A model generated the notes under the pieces. The model saw nothing but the letters and a program-made list of their open reading frames with translations. It was not told where the DNA came from and made no database searches. A DNA stretch of 49,168 bases from Thermocrinis sp. (GTDB taxonomy: Bacteria > Aquificota > Aquificia > Aquificales > Aquificaceae). Below are positions 25,878 to 34,439 of the stretch, piece by piece. Numbering within the stretch: position 1 is the stretch's first letter; each line of letters starts with the position of its first letter. Location of the stretch: contig JAJHRQ010000008.1 in the NCBI GenBank assembly GCA_020833645.1, positions 1-49,168 of the forward strand, in the 5' to 3' direction. The translations under genes were made by a program, and so were the position numbers.

Positions 25878-26837
25878 TCAAGCCAGTCCTAACCTCTTTA
25901 ACACGGGCAGAGGGTCCGAGAGGTTATCCTTCAGCTTAACGTCGTTGGCGCTGTATCCAAAAGCTAAGCCCAAAAGCTGAGTGAAGTATGCGGCGGGCAC
26001 ATCTACATCTGGCACACCCTTCATTATGAGCCTGTGTCTGTACATCTCCAGAGATGCGTGGCAGAGGGGGCATTCGGTGGCTATAATGTCTGCACCGTTT
26101 CTCTTGGCGGTCTGCAGGATCATCATCACAAACTTCTCAGATACTTGCTCGTCAGACAGGGAGTGTGGTCCTCCGCATCACTGGGTGTGCATTGGTTCAA
26201 ACTCTACACTGGTAGCACCCGCAGCCTCAAAAAGGGCGTTCATGTAGTAGGGATGCTCGTCGTCATCCGCAGTTTCCCTTCTCCTTGGTCTTGCCTCTTC
26301 ACTTTGACCGCCTGCGTGGGAATAGGTCCTAGCATAGAAGTGAGGTCTTGTATAAAGACATCCGTAATAGTTGGCAACCTTTAGCCCTCTGAGGGGTCTT
26401 TTGGTCTTTTCCTTTACCTTCTGAGGTCCTGCCTCGTGATAGAACCACTCTAGAATGTGATAGGTCTCAGGAATTTTGTCCAGGAGGTCTACACCACCTT
26501 CTTTGAGGAGGCTGTTCACCCTTTCAAAGATTTTGCTGTCCGTTTGCAAGAAGTACTCTGCCCTCTGCAGGGAGAAGGAGCATCCGTTGCAGGGTGCCAC
26601 GATCACATCGTGCCCTTGCTTTCTTGCCAAAGACATGTTCCGAGCGTTCAAAAGCAGTGTGCCCATAAAGGTAACATTCTTGGACTCCATTGCACCACAG
26701 CAGTTGTAATCTTCCAGATAATCCAGCTCTAAACCTAGCTCCCTTGCCACTATTCTGGTGGATACATCATAAGCCCTTGTAGCACCCTCTAAGGAACAAC
26801 CTGGATAATAGGCAACCCTTTTACCAATAACACCCAT
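25878..26837 (-). CDS. HdrB-like subunit with in-frame TGA (probable selenocysteine)
   Basis: Read through the TGA at 26178-26180, the gene encodes 319 residues with two CCG domains. The first is Cys14, Cys46-Cys47, Cys83 and Cys86; the second is Cys160, position 220 (TGA) with Cys221 in MHTQ-U-CGGPH, and Cys256/Cys259 in ECPLC. The TGA stands exactly where the first Cys of the pair belongs, and the frame stays open and conserved after it, so Sec is the best reading. HdrB subunits hold non-cubane iron-sulfur clusters that act on disulfides. By position (after hdrC) it corresponds to sHdrB2. A nonsense mutation is the alternative. Only a short GGAG/CTCC stem is visible after the TGA; I cannot confirm a SECIS. 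Confidence 0.8.
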
Positions 26838-26849
26838 CTTTATACCTCC

Positions 26850-27608
26850 TTAAGTTAGTCCTCCTTCTTCTTGCACAACCTTTCTTAGAACTTGCTTGAA
26901 CTTGTTCCAATTCTTGGTCCTTGGATGGAAGAGCATGTGCTTGGCGTTCAGGACCAAAAAGCTAATGTTCATGGACTTTATGGGTTTCATTACCAACTGC
27001 TTTAGCCACTCGGGTGTTTCTCCGAGGAAGGGTATGGGCTTTTTCAGGATGGGGTCTTTTACCACATTGTAGCCTTGCTTTTCAATCCAACCAAAGAGCA
27101 GTTCTCCGTCCTCTATCCTTCCGTACTCAAGGACCGATTCGGTAAAGAATTTGTCAAACTTCTTGGAAGGATATTCGTCTATGAGTCCCTTCTTTGCCAT
27201 GGTTTTGAGGATAGCCTTCAGTACCTCTTCTACCAGCACCCCCTTTGGACATCTGTGGGTGCATTTATGACAGGACACGCACCTCCACATTACATCCGCC
27301 CGTTTTTGAAGCTCATCAATGAGCCCAAGCCTTGCCAAGTGTATAAAGTGCCTTGAGTTGTATCGCTCATCCCAGTAGTTATGCACAGGACAGGAGGCGG
27401 TGCAGTACGAACACTGGTAGCATTGGATCATAGTCTTTCCTTCGGGAAGACTCATAACCTCCTTGGCAAAGTCCAGATCATAATCGTTGATCACACGAGG
27501 GAGGATGATCAGGTTCCAGTCTCCTGATACATCCACCCCGTCAATAACTAACCTTTCCTTCCTTACAATTCTTTCTGGCTCTACTAAGCTTCTTTCGTGT
27601 ATTGCCGT
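26850..27608 (-). CDS. HdrC-like iron-sulfur subunit (apparent ACG start)
   Basis: The protein has two [4Fe-4S] motifs, CYQCSYCTASCP and CVSCHKCTHRCP, on a helical HdrC scaffold; the long C-terminus contains EYGRIEDGELLFG. By position (after the hyp gene, before hdrB) it is sHdrC2, which passes electrons between HdrA and HdrB. The clear coding frame starts upstream of the first GTG (27536): ERIVRKERLVIDGVDVSG is in frame and only an ACG at 27608 lies at the right distance (7 bases) after GGAGG. With that start the protein has 252 residues; from GTG 27536 it has 228. Confidence 0.85.
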   Translation of the reverse strand, partial: TAIHERSLVEPERIVRKERLVIDGVDVSGDWNLIILPRVINDYDLDFAKEVMSLPEGKTMIQCYQCSYCTASCPVHNYWDERYNSRHFIHLARLGLIDELQKRADVMWRCVSCHKCTHRCPKGVLVEEVLKAILKTMAKKGLIDEYPSKKFDKFFTESVLEYGRIEDGELLFGWIEKQGYNVVKDPILKKPIPFLGETPEWLKQLVMKPIKSMNISFLVLNAKHMLFHPRTKNWNKFKQVLRKVVQEEGGLT

Positions 27609-27610
27609 GG

Positions 27611-28348
27611 CTAAACCTCCAATTCAATGTCTTGTGGTCTTTGAACACCTAAAAGTCTCCTTGCCATGACACCAGCCGGTGGGAAAAACCCCTTGGCGCT
27701 ATGCATGGTGGATAGCGTCATGTAATCCACATAGGTGGCGTAGATCATGGCAAGGAAGATATCCACAAAAAGATAGCCCTTTACCTTTATACCAAAATCA
27801 AGGAGCTTCTCTTGTATCTGTTTGTATATCTGTTCAAATTCCTCGTAGGTTTCTCCGTACATGTGCCTCTTTGGGGGCTCCTCCTTGAGGAAGACCACCG
27901 CCCCGCTCTCGCTTTCTGGGTCCCATATCCAGCTGGTCCACAGCACATACTCTTCTGGGAACGTAAAGTGCAAAAGCTCAGAGGCCAAGTCCCTTGCAGC
28001 TCTTCTATCCACACCCTTTATGGACTTTACAAAATTTTCCACCCTTTCTTCCCAGCTGTTAGCCTTTCCATAAAGCAGGTCGCTTATAGCCCTTTTTAGA
28101 TTTTCCACGCCCGTCTCTTCTATGAGCCTCTGTCTCTTTCTCCTTACAGAGAATACCTTTTCTAAGATGCGGTCCAGGTCTTCCTTGCTTAAAGAGGCAA
28201 GGTTTTCCTTGCTTAAGCTCTTTTGGAAAAGGGGGGACTTGGCGAGGAGATCCTTGTAAAACTCTTGGAAGAACTCCTCGCCCTCTCCGAGGATCTTTAT
28301 GAGATAATCCCTAACCAAAAAGTCGTCTAAAACTGCGAGCTTCTTCAT
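27611..28348 (-). CDS. Conserved sHdr-associated protein of unknown function
   Basis: The 245-residue protein lies between hdrA and hdrC, the place of the hyp gene in described sHdr clusters. It is helical in the first half (charged, Lys/Glu-rich, with EVFSVRRKRQRLI-like stretches) and has a more hydrophobic centre with WTSWIWDPES and FLAMIYATYVDY. There are no cysteines, so it carries no iron-sulfur cluster. It may be a structural or assembly partner; this is inference. It overlaps hdrA by 4 nt. Confidence 0.75.
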   Translation of the reverse strand: MKKLAVLDDFLVRDYLIKILGEGEEFFQEFYKDLLAKSPLFQKSLSKENLASLSKEDLDRILEKVFSVRRKRQRLIEETGVENLKRAISDLLYGKANSWEERVENFVKSIKGVDRRAARDLASELLHFTFPEEYVLWTSWIWDPESESGAVVFLKEEPPKRHMYGETYEEFEQIYKQIQEKLLDFGIKVKGYLFVDIFLAMIYATYVDYMTLSTMHSAKGFFPPAGVMARRLLGVQRPQDIELEV

Positions 28349-29403
28349 ACCGTTACCTTTGCACCCACGAAGGCTGCAGCTTCTGCACCTGCCGCTTCAC
28401 CTTCCGCGAGGGAGGACTCTATGTCTATGGGTCCCTTGCAGGCACCCGCTATGAATATACCGGGCTTGTTGGAGATGATGTTAGAGCCAGACTCTTCGGA
28501 TGGAACCAAGAACTTGCTGTCTGGGTCTTGGGCGAGTCCCAGTATTTTAGCTACCTTCTTTGTGCCCGCGGATGGTTCCATACCAAGCACAAGGACCACC
28601 AAGTCCATAGGCACTTCGGCAGGTCTCTGTACTATGGTGTCTTCGTGTTTTACCCTTAGCCTACCGTCTGCGGGGCTGTAAGTTATCCCCGCTATCCTAC
28701 CCCTTACGTACCTTACTCCATACTGCTCTTGGGGTGCCCAGTAGAAGGGATACTCCCAAGTTCCGTAGGTCCTAACATCCATGTAGTAGCAGAAAACATC
28801 CACATCGGGATAGTGCTGTTTTATTTCCATAGCCTGCAGACCGGACAGGGCACAACCATACCTACAGCAGTGCACGTTGGTTACACCCAGCTGTCTGTCC
28901 CGAGAACCCACACAGAAGACAAAGGCTACCCTCTTGGGCAGTTGTCCGTTGGAAGGTCTGTAAAGCCTTCCTTCCCTGGAGAACATTTGTTCAAGCTCCA
29001 GGTTGGTGATCACGTCCGGATACAGTCCATAGCCTAGCTCTCCCTTTCTCCTTGGGTCAAAGTGCTCAAAGCCCTTGGCAACCACTATGGCACCCACCTC
29101 GTGGGTTTCACCGTTGGAGAGTGTAACCTTGTAGCTTCCGGGCTCTCCTTCACAGGCGGTAAGTTCCGTCTTTAGTTTGACCTGCACGTTGGGATTGCTT
29201 TCCACTTCCTTGATGTAGGGACCGAGCACCTGCTCTGGCTTTAGCTTTCTGGGTATGAGGGTGTGATAGTGGTTCAGGATGGGGTTTCCACCCAGCCTGT
29301 CCTCCTTTTCCACCAGGATAGTTGGGATGCCAAGCTTACCAAGGATCCTTGCCGCTCCCAAACCGGCAGGTCCTCCACCAATTACCAGCACACTTTTTGC
29401 CAT
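28345..29403 (-). CDS. HdrA-like FAD-containing subunit
   Basis: The 352-residue protein starts with the FAD-binding motif SVLVIGGGPAGLGAARILG, has the HdrA centre FCVGSRDRQ and HCCRYGCALSG, and ends with a GIFIAGACKGPIDIESSLAEG flavin motif. It is short, as sHdrA is, and lacks the extra domains of methanogen HdrA. FAD in HdrA handles electrons from sulfur oxidation. The start ATG 29403 follows AGGAGG; the longer frame to 29451 has no ribosome binding site. No Sec codon is needed here. Confidence 0.9.
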   Translation of the reverse strand: MAKSVLVIGGGPAGLGAARILGKLGIPTILVEKEDRLGGNPILNHYHTLIPRKLKPEQVLGPYIKEVESNPNVQVKLKTELTACEGEPGSYKVTLSNGETHEVGAIVVAKGFEHFDPRRKGELGYGLYPDVITNLELEQMFSREGRLYRPSNGQLPKRVAFVFCVGSRDRQLGVTNVHCCRYGCALSGLQAMEIKQHYPDVDVFCYYMDVRTYGTWEYPFYWAPQEQYGVRYVRGRIAGITYSPADGRLRVKHEDTIVQRPAEVPMDLVVLVLGMEPSAGTKKVAKILGLAQDPDSKFLVPSEESGSNIISNKPGIFIAGACKGPIDIESSLAEGEAAGAEAAAFVGAKVTV

Positions 29404-29457
29404 AACCAAACCTCCTACAAAGTATTTATTAAAGGGGGCAAAAGCTCCCAAAAAAGC

Positions 29458-30822
29458 TTAGGACTTGAACAGTGGCATGTTGGAAGTAGCGGATGCCCTA
29501 GGCTTTCCTGTGGAGGTTCTGCTGTAGGGTTCATAAAGGTCGTATTCCTTGAAGAATTCCATCAGCTCGTCATACTTGCCCGCCTTTTCAAGCTCAGAGA
29601 TGTATTTAACGGTGTCCTCCCATTCCTTCTTGAGCTCTCTCCAGTTGGTGATGCCCATCTTCTCAAGAAGTGGTTCGTAGTGGGAGCAGTTCCAGTAGAG
29701 CTGGACAACCTTGAATGGATGGGCTCCACAGGCGAGTGCAGCAAACATCACATCGGACATCACCGCCACAGGGTAATACATGCCGTGTGCCTTTCCGATC
29801 CACTGGTTCTTTTCAAAGGTGGTGGTGCATCCTGTGTCGTGGGTAATGATTACGTCTGCCTTTACTTCCTCTGCGATCACTTTGAGCTTCCTTTGGATAG
29901 CCATAGACCTGGTAAATTCCCTTTCGGTTAGAATGTGCCTAAAGCCAAAGCCACAGCAGTCATACCATGTGGAGTAATCTACCACCTGAGCACCCAGCGC
30001 CTTTATAACCGCGGTGGATGCGGCCGGTCTTTGTCCGTTGTAAACCTCTGGGTCGTAGGGATAGTCGTCGGCGATCATCTTGTAGGTATGGCAGGCGTTG
30101 TGTATGGCAACCCTAACATTGGAAACATCTATACCCTTTGCCTTGCCTTCCTTTTCGTAGAGTTCTTTAATCCTGTATCTCATAGCGTGGACCCACTCGG
30201 AGTAGTGAACTATCTCTTGGGGTATAACGATCCTTCCGTCCTCTGTCAGCCTTCCGAGCTTTTTGAGGATGGGCTTTACCGCATCCCTGAGCTCTTTGTT
30301 CATTATGAGCTGTTCCCTGGTTTCCTTGTAAGAGCCAAAGGATGTTCCGCAGTGGATGAGAGGATAGTATCCAGTCTTCCAAGCTTGGTGCATGTTCCTG
30401 AGCCAAACCGCCGCCAAGGCTACGGGGTTGGAAGTTCCGGAACCGTGATAGTTCCACGCGGTGCAGGAAGTTTGGTGAGGCTCGTTAAGGTAATCAAGTC
30501 CAAACTTGTTCATAAACCAAAACAGTGAAGCGGGATATCCGGGTATGTTTCCACACTGTCCGCAGGATTTGTGGTGCCAAAGCTTGTTGGTGGGGATGAG
30601 CTTGATCCTTCCAGTACTTGTATAGACAGGTATGGGCTGATGTTCCTCTGTGATCCTGTATATGAGGATCTCGCCCTTAGCCTCCAGCTCTTCCATCATT
30701 TCAAAGATGTGGTCGTAGTGGGCGTCATACTCCTTCACTGGGAAGGGTGGCTCTTCGGGGTACCTGAGAATACCCCCTGGGCTAACATAGCCCCATTTAG
30801 ACTCTAGCTTAGCGCGCGCCAT
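29458..30822 (-). CDS. HdrB-like subunit (position of sHdrB1)
   Basis: The 454-residue protein is a long HdrB homologue. The N-terminal half has CGQCGNIPGYP (Cys87, Cys90), Cys120 and Cys158 instead of a standard CCG motif. The second domain has ACHTYKM (Cys244), Cys289-Cys290 in YDCCGFG, and then HDTGCTTTF, where the first Cys of the usual CxxC is replaced by Asp329. That substitution probably alters the cluster. The start follows AAGGAGG. It is the first intact hdr gene downstream of the IS-interrupted gene. Confidence 0.85.
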   Translation of the reverse strand: MARAKLESKWGYVSPGGILRYPEEPPFPVKEYDAHYDHIFEMMEELEAKGEILIYRITEEHQPIPVYTSTGRIKLIPTNKLWHHKSCGQCGNIPGYPASLFWFMNKFGLDYLNEPHQTSCTAWNYHGSGTSNPVALAAVWLRNMHQAWKTGYYPLIHCGTSFGSYKETREQLIMNKELRDAVKPILKKLGRLTEDGRIVIPQEIVHYSEWVHAMRYRIKELYEKEGKAKGIDVSNVRVAIHNACHTYKMIADDYPYDPEVYNGQRPAASTAVIKALGAQVVDYSTWYDCCGFGFRHILTEREFTRSMAIQRKLKVIAEEVKADVIITHDTGCTTTFEKNQWIGKAHGMYYPVAVMSDVMFAALACGAHPFKVVQLYWNCSHYEPLLEKMGITNWRELKKEWEDTVKYISELEKAGKYDELMEFFKEYDLYEPYSRTSTGKPRASATSNMPLFKS

Positions 30823-30869
30823 GGCAACACCTCCTTAAGTTTTTTCGGGCTTCAAACCCTTTTGTAAGC

Positions 30870-31671
30870 TTACTCTTCCTCTCCATAGAGCTCTTGGTAC
30901 CTTTTTTCGTTCTCCTCCACAATGTCCATTATGACGTTGTAAAGGTTCGGGTCCAACTTCTCTAACATCTTAAATATGCCCGTCTCTCTCCAGATGGTGT
31001 ACATCTCTATGGCGGTTTCCAAGGATACTTCCCAAGCGGTCTTCACAGATTTACCTACATTGAAGGGAATGGCAAGCCTCTTTGCCCTGAGGTTTTCCAT
31101 GTTGTCCGCCATCTTGGGACCCCAGTCGGGGAAGAAGTCGGGCTGTTCCCGTAAGTCTAAAAGCAGAAGCTGTGCTCCTCTACTTTAAGGGACTTTCTCT
31201 AAGAACAGTAAGGGAGTTCCTACTTCACAAGGGTTATTAGGGAAAGCTCTTCAGGCAATATATACGATTGCCATTTGGGTCTATAAGGTTTGCCTGTGTT
31301 TGTGCATCTTTCAAGAAGAAGGGACGCCTGGACAGCTAAATTGGTTCTTTACAACACAAAGGCAAAGGGATGCACCACTGACAAGGGACCTTGGTATGTG
31401 AGTGCGGTCAAAGGGCTTGCAATGGAATGGCTACATGAGACTTTTGGGAAGAGGAATGAGGTTCTACAAGAGGTTTCCTTGGAATGCTAAGTATGAAACC
31501 GTCTATAGATGGTTAGCCTCCTTTATTGTCATTTATACGATCATGAACCTAAAAAGTTGACATCCTCAAGTCCGATTTTATCTCCTCCACAATCCTGACC
31601 TTCTCTTCCCATGGGACCATCTTGGTCTTCTCGGATATGGGTAGGTTATATCCATAATTGTGTCCATCCAT
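30870..31671 (-). pseudogene. Small gene of the sulfur locus, split by an IS6-like element
   Basis: The N-terminal part (from ATG 31671, after AGGAGG) encodes about 34 residues with YGYNLPISEKTK and PWEEKVRIVEEIK; the C-terminal part (about 31144-30870) encodes about 90 residues beginning QPDFFPDWGPK and ending YQELYGEEE. No cysteine is present in either piece. The IS copy at this site has lost its 5' end, so host DNA may also be lost. By gene order the slot is that of hdrC1; a lost iron-sulfur core would explain the missing cysteines, but it may equally be another small gene. Identity is open. Confidence 0.6.
31145..31567 (+). mobile_element. IS6-like element, copy C (one end truncated)
   Basis: This copy reads on the plus strand. 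The right end AAAAGTTGACATCCTC is intact (31552-31567), but the left end is lost: homology with the other copies begins near 31145, about 120 bases into the element. The transposase part keeps CTTDKGPWY and the Glu motif, and extends the frame to EVLQEVSLEC at a 3' frameshift. The out-of-frame rest gives a plausible transposase end (RFYKRFPWNAKYETVYRWL to NLKS). The 64-bp internal deletion is the same as in copy B. No target duplication is left. Confidence 0.82.
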
Positions 31672-31790
31672 GGTATCACCTCCTGCAACTAATAAACATA
31701 AACATATGAGCTTTCCCAGAAAAAGCAATTAAATTTTTCTTATAAGCATATAAGGATAAGCTTATAAAGATGGGTAAAAAGGGGGAAGGG
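31672..31790. other. Intergenic region inside the sulfur locus
   Basis: No gene is seen here. The stretch is AT-rich and holds the ribosome binding site of the broken gene at its left edge. TTATAAG-like repeats near 31740-31760 may be a promoter for the hdr part of the locus, but I cannot fix the boxes. No hairpin with a T-tract was found. Confidence 0.4.
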
Positions 31791-32207
31791 TTAAAGGGTG
31801 ATGACCGCATACTCACCACTCATTAGCTTGTCCAAAAAAGCTGCACCGCCTATTATACCGTCGCATAGTTCGGGGTTCACATCCTCTTTCTTATATTCCT
31901 CTGTAAGGTTCAAAGAAGGCACGCAAAGGTAGATCTTCACACCCGCGTCCTTTGCCATCTTTATAAAGTCATAGACGGTTTGCTCCACACCCGGCCTTAC
32001 CTTCACCTTTTTGGCGTTATCCCTCATTAGCAAAAATCCAGCCTCCGAAGTTATGACCATCTCCACCTCGTAGTCCATGCTAGCGGCGGCAGTGGCCAGG
32101 AAGAAGGGGGCACCCGCTTGGGGGTTAATGAGCTCTCCAGTGGCTGGCTCTGCCCTAACAAAAAATGGCACAGTAAGTATGTAGAAAAGCACCTTTTCGT
32201 AAGCCAT
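31791..32207 (-). CDS. DsrE-family sulfurtransferase
   Basis: The 138-residue protein has the DsrE pattern: KVLFYILTVPFF, an acidic/hydrophobic helix AAPFFLATAAAS-type segment, DYEVEMVITSEAG, GVKIYLCVPSLNL with the sulfur-binding Cys, and a final ELCDGIIGGAAFL. It lies between dsrE2 and the hdr genes. It probably receives sulfane sulfur from TusA; the exact donor is not evident. A 119-base gap separates it from the next gene. Confidence 0.8.
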   Translation of the reverse strand: MAYEKVLFYILTVPFFVRAEPATGELINPQAGAPFFLATAAASMDYEVEMVITSEAGFLLMRDNAKKVKVRPGVEQTVYDFIKMAKDAGVKIYLCVPSLNLTEEYKKEDVNPELCDGIIGGAAFLDKLMSGEYAVITL

Positions 32208-32218
32208 TTATAACCTCC

Positions 32219-32749
32219 TTATACAAAGATTATCATTGGTTTTTCTGATTCTAAAACGTAGTTAAAGAAGGTGGCTGCACCCGCCGGTGGCTCAAGTCCA
32301 TCTATAAGGTCCTCGTACTTGTAGCCAAAGAGCTCCATGGTCATCTGGCAGGGTATGAGCTTTACGTCTGCCTCCTTGCAGGCTTCTAAAAGCTCTGGAA
32401 TGTCTGCCACGCCGTGCTCCTTTATGGTCTTTTTCATCATGTAAGTCATAAGGTCTGTCATACCGGGGATTATGCCCATTATTTGAGGAGGTCCGGGGAA
32501 TATGGAGGATATGGCGTTGGTTATGGAGTTTTGCATGGATGGTGGAAAAGCCATAGGCATGGCTGGGTTTCCAATGGGGGCAATCTTAAGTTGGTGCATT
32601 TTCTGCTTGTGGATAATGTTTAGCCCATAAAAGGTGAAGAATATAGCGGTTTCCACTCCGAGGGATGCGGCGGTGGAGGCGAGGATCAAAGGCGGATAGG
32701 CCATGTCAAGGGTACCCTTTGTGGCTATTATGGCTAATCTTTCAGCCAT
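32219..32749 (-). CDS. DsrE2-family sulfurtransferase (DsrE/DsrF/DrsH-like)
   Basis: The 176-residue protein has the motifs of DsrE2: RLAIIATKGTLDMAYPPLILA, AIFFTFYGLNII, the methionine/proline-rich segment FPGPPQIMGIIPGM, and two sulfur-handling cysteines in LLEACKEADVKLIPCQMTM. The family carries persulfide in sulfur oxidation pathways and is often next to tusA, as here (12 bases away). The hydrophobic centre may be membrane-associated. Confidence 0.87.
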   Translation of the reverse strand: MAERLAIIATKGTLDMAYPPLILASTAASLGVETAIFFTFYGLNIIHKQKMHQLKIAPIGNPAMPMAFPPSMQNSITNAISSIFPGPPQIMGIIPGMTDLMTYMMKKTIKEHGVADIPELLEACKEADVKLIPCQMTMELFGYKYEDLIDGLEPPAGAATFFNYVLESEKPMIIFV

Positions 32750-32761
32750 AGTACTCCCTCC

Positions 32762-32998
32762 TTATTTTTTCCTCACATAGAATATGATCTTGCCACCTTC
32801 CTCTACCACTTCCAAGAGTTGGTGTCCCGTTCTGTTGCAGAAGGCGGGTATGTCTGCCTTTGCGCCGGGGTCCGTGGTTATTATCTCCAACACCTGCCCG
32901 GATTGGAGCTCCTCCAATGCCTTTTTGGTCTTTAGCACTGGAAGAGGACAGTTAAGTCCAGAAGCATCCAAGGTTTTGTCTGGAGTTATTGTAGCCAT
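32762..32998 (-). CDS. tusA: TusA-like sulfur carrier protein
   Basis: The 78-residue protein has the TusA/SirA fold with the sulfur-binding Cys in LNCPLPVLKTKKAL (CPxP). Family proteins pass sulfane sulfur, here probably to the DsrE proteins downstream. It is the first gene of the minus-strand sulfur locus, preceded by GGAGGTG and a TATAAT box. The second Cys (AFCNRTGH) is also conserved in sulfur-oxidation TusA forms. Confidence 0.93.
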   Translation of the reverse strand: MATITPDKTLDASGLNCPLPVLKTKKALEELQSGQVLEIITTDPGAKADIPAFCNRTGHQLLEVVEEGGKIIFYVRKK

Positions 32999-33030
32999 CT
33001 TTACACCTCCTAAAAAAGTTTTGCAATAGT

Positions 33031-33036
33031 ATTATA
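33031..33036 (-). promoter_or_regulatory. -10 box of the sulfur locus
   Basis: TATAAT on the minus strand lies about 33 bases before tusA, with GGAGGTG between. This is the likely promoter of the whole tusA-dsrE-hdr transcript. No convincing -35 box is visible, so an activator may be needed. Confidence 0.5.
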
Positions 33037-33100
33037 TTAATCCACCAATTGGAAGGGTTATTAGAATTTTCTAATGGAGCTATGAGAGAAGTTTATAACC

Positions 33101-34048
33101 ATGCCTTTAAAGAGCTTTTATCAGTTTATGAAAGAAAAGTCCTTGGAGTATTATAGCCAATGCAAAGACATAGGGCAGGACTTTTTTACTGCACCCGAGT
33201 TAGACAGAGTCTTTGGCTATGCGGTGGGAGAGCTCGCCAGTGAGCTTTTGAAGGATTATCCACAGCCAGTAATTCTGGAGCTGGGCGCGGGAAGGGGGAC
33301 ACTTGCTTACGATATTCTGAGCTTTCTAAAGCTCTACAGTCCCGAACTTTTTGAAAGACTGCGTTATTTTATATACGACTTTAGCCAGAGTTTAAAAGAA
33401 AGGCAGAGGGGGCTTTTAAGGGACTTTGAGGGTAAAGTCTTTTGGGTGGATGAGGTGCCAGAGTTCTCTGGTTTGGTGCTTTCCAACGAATTCTTTGATT
33501 GCTTTCCGGTTAGGATCGTCAAAGGTGGGAAGGAACTCTATTTGGAAGATGGGAAGGAGGTTTGGTTGCCTTTGGAAGATTTGGAGGTTAAGGAGTATAT
33601 GGAAAGGCTCGGGATGAAGGAGGAAGATGTTGCCTACGAGGTGTGTTTGGATTGTGTGAAGTTTTTGGGGGAACTTGCAAGAAAGCTTAGGGAAGGCTAC
33701 ATTTTAACCATAGATTACGGTTATTTGGAATTTCCAAAGACTGGCACAGTGGTGGGCTACAAGGGGCATAAACTCGTAAAGGATATATACTCCAGTGAGC
33801 CCTTTGACATAACCGCAAGCGTCAACTTCAGGGCACTGATGGAATACGGCAAGGACTTTGGGCTTGAGGTGGTATTTTTTAAAAACCAAAGGGACTTTTT
33901 GCTATCCTCAAGGGTGTTCGTTGAAGAACTCTCTGCGGTGGCAGAAGACCAGAGCCCGCAAGCTTTGGAGAGGCTATCAAGACTAAAAATCATGCTCATA
34001 AGCATGGGAGAAAGGTTCAAAGTTCTTCTTCAGAGAAAAGGTAGCTGA
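33101..34048 (+). CDS. SAM-dependent methyltransferase, MidA/NDUFAF7 family
   Basis: The 315-residue protein has GQDFFTAPELDRVFG at the start, the SAM-binding LELGAGRGTLAYDIL, and LSNEFFDCFPV, all typical of the MidA family. In mitochondria the family methylates an arginine of complex I; in bacteria the target is unknown. It is divergent from the sulfur locus, and its end overlaps the mobB remnant by 32 nt tail to tail. Confidence 0.87.
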   Translation: MPLKSFYQFMKEKSLEYYSQCKDIGQDFFTAPELDRVFGYAVGELASELLKDYPQPVILELGAGRGTLAYDILSFLKLYSPELFERLRYFIYDFSQSLKERQRGLLRDFEGKVFWVDEVPEFSGLVLSNEFFDCFPVRIVKGGKELYLEDGKEVWLPLEDLEVKEYMERLGMKEEDVAYEVCLDCVKFLGELARKLREGYILTIDYGYLEFPKTGTVVGYKGHKLVKDIYSSEPFDITASVNFRALMEYGKDFGLEVVFFKNQRDFLLSSRVFVEELSAVAEDQSPQALERLSRLKIMLISMGERFKVLLQRKGS

Positions 34049-34439
34049 GAACCTCCTGAAGGCTCTTTTTGTAAGCGGGAAAACCCTCCAGCTCTGGGCT
34101 AAGGCTTACCCTTTTGTAGCCCTTTCTAGATTTCCAACCCTCCAACAGGACAAAGTCAAAGTCGGAAAAGTATCTTTGAACTAAGTCCTCCAGTTCTTCT
34201 TCTGTGCGTTCGTAGAGGGTGATCCTTCCCGGAGATACTATGCATACCTTTGGCAGGATTTGAAAGAGCCGGTGGGTATCACTGCCCTCTTTGTCTGTTA
34301 GGGCATGTCCCTTTGAGTCATGTTTTAAATAAGCTACCTTGTAGCCCATATCTGTGAGTCTTTTGGCAACCTGCTCTAGAGACTGTTCTAAAAATACAAA
34401 CCCATTGACACAGAAAGGTATTTCTTCTAAAATCTACAC

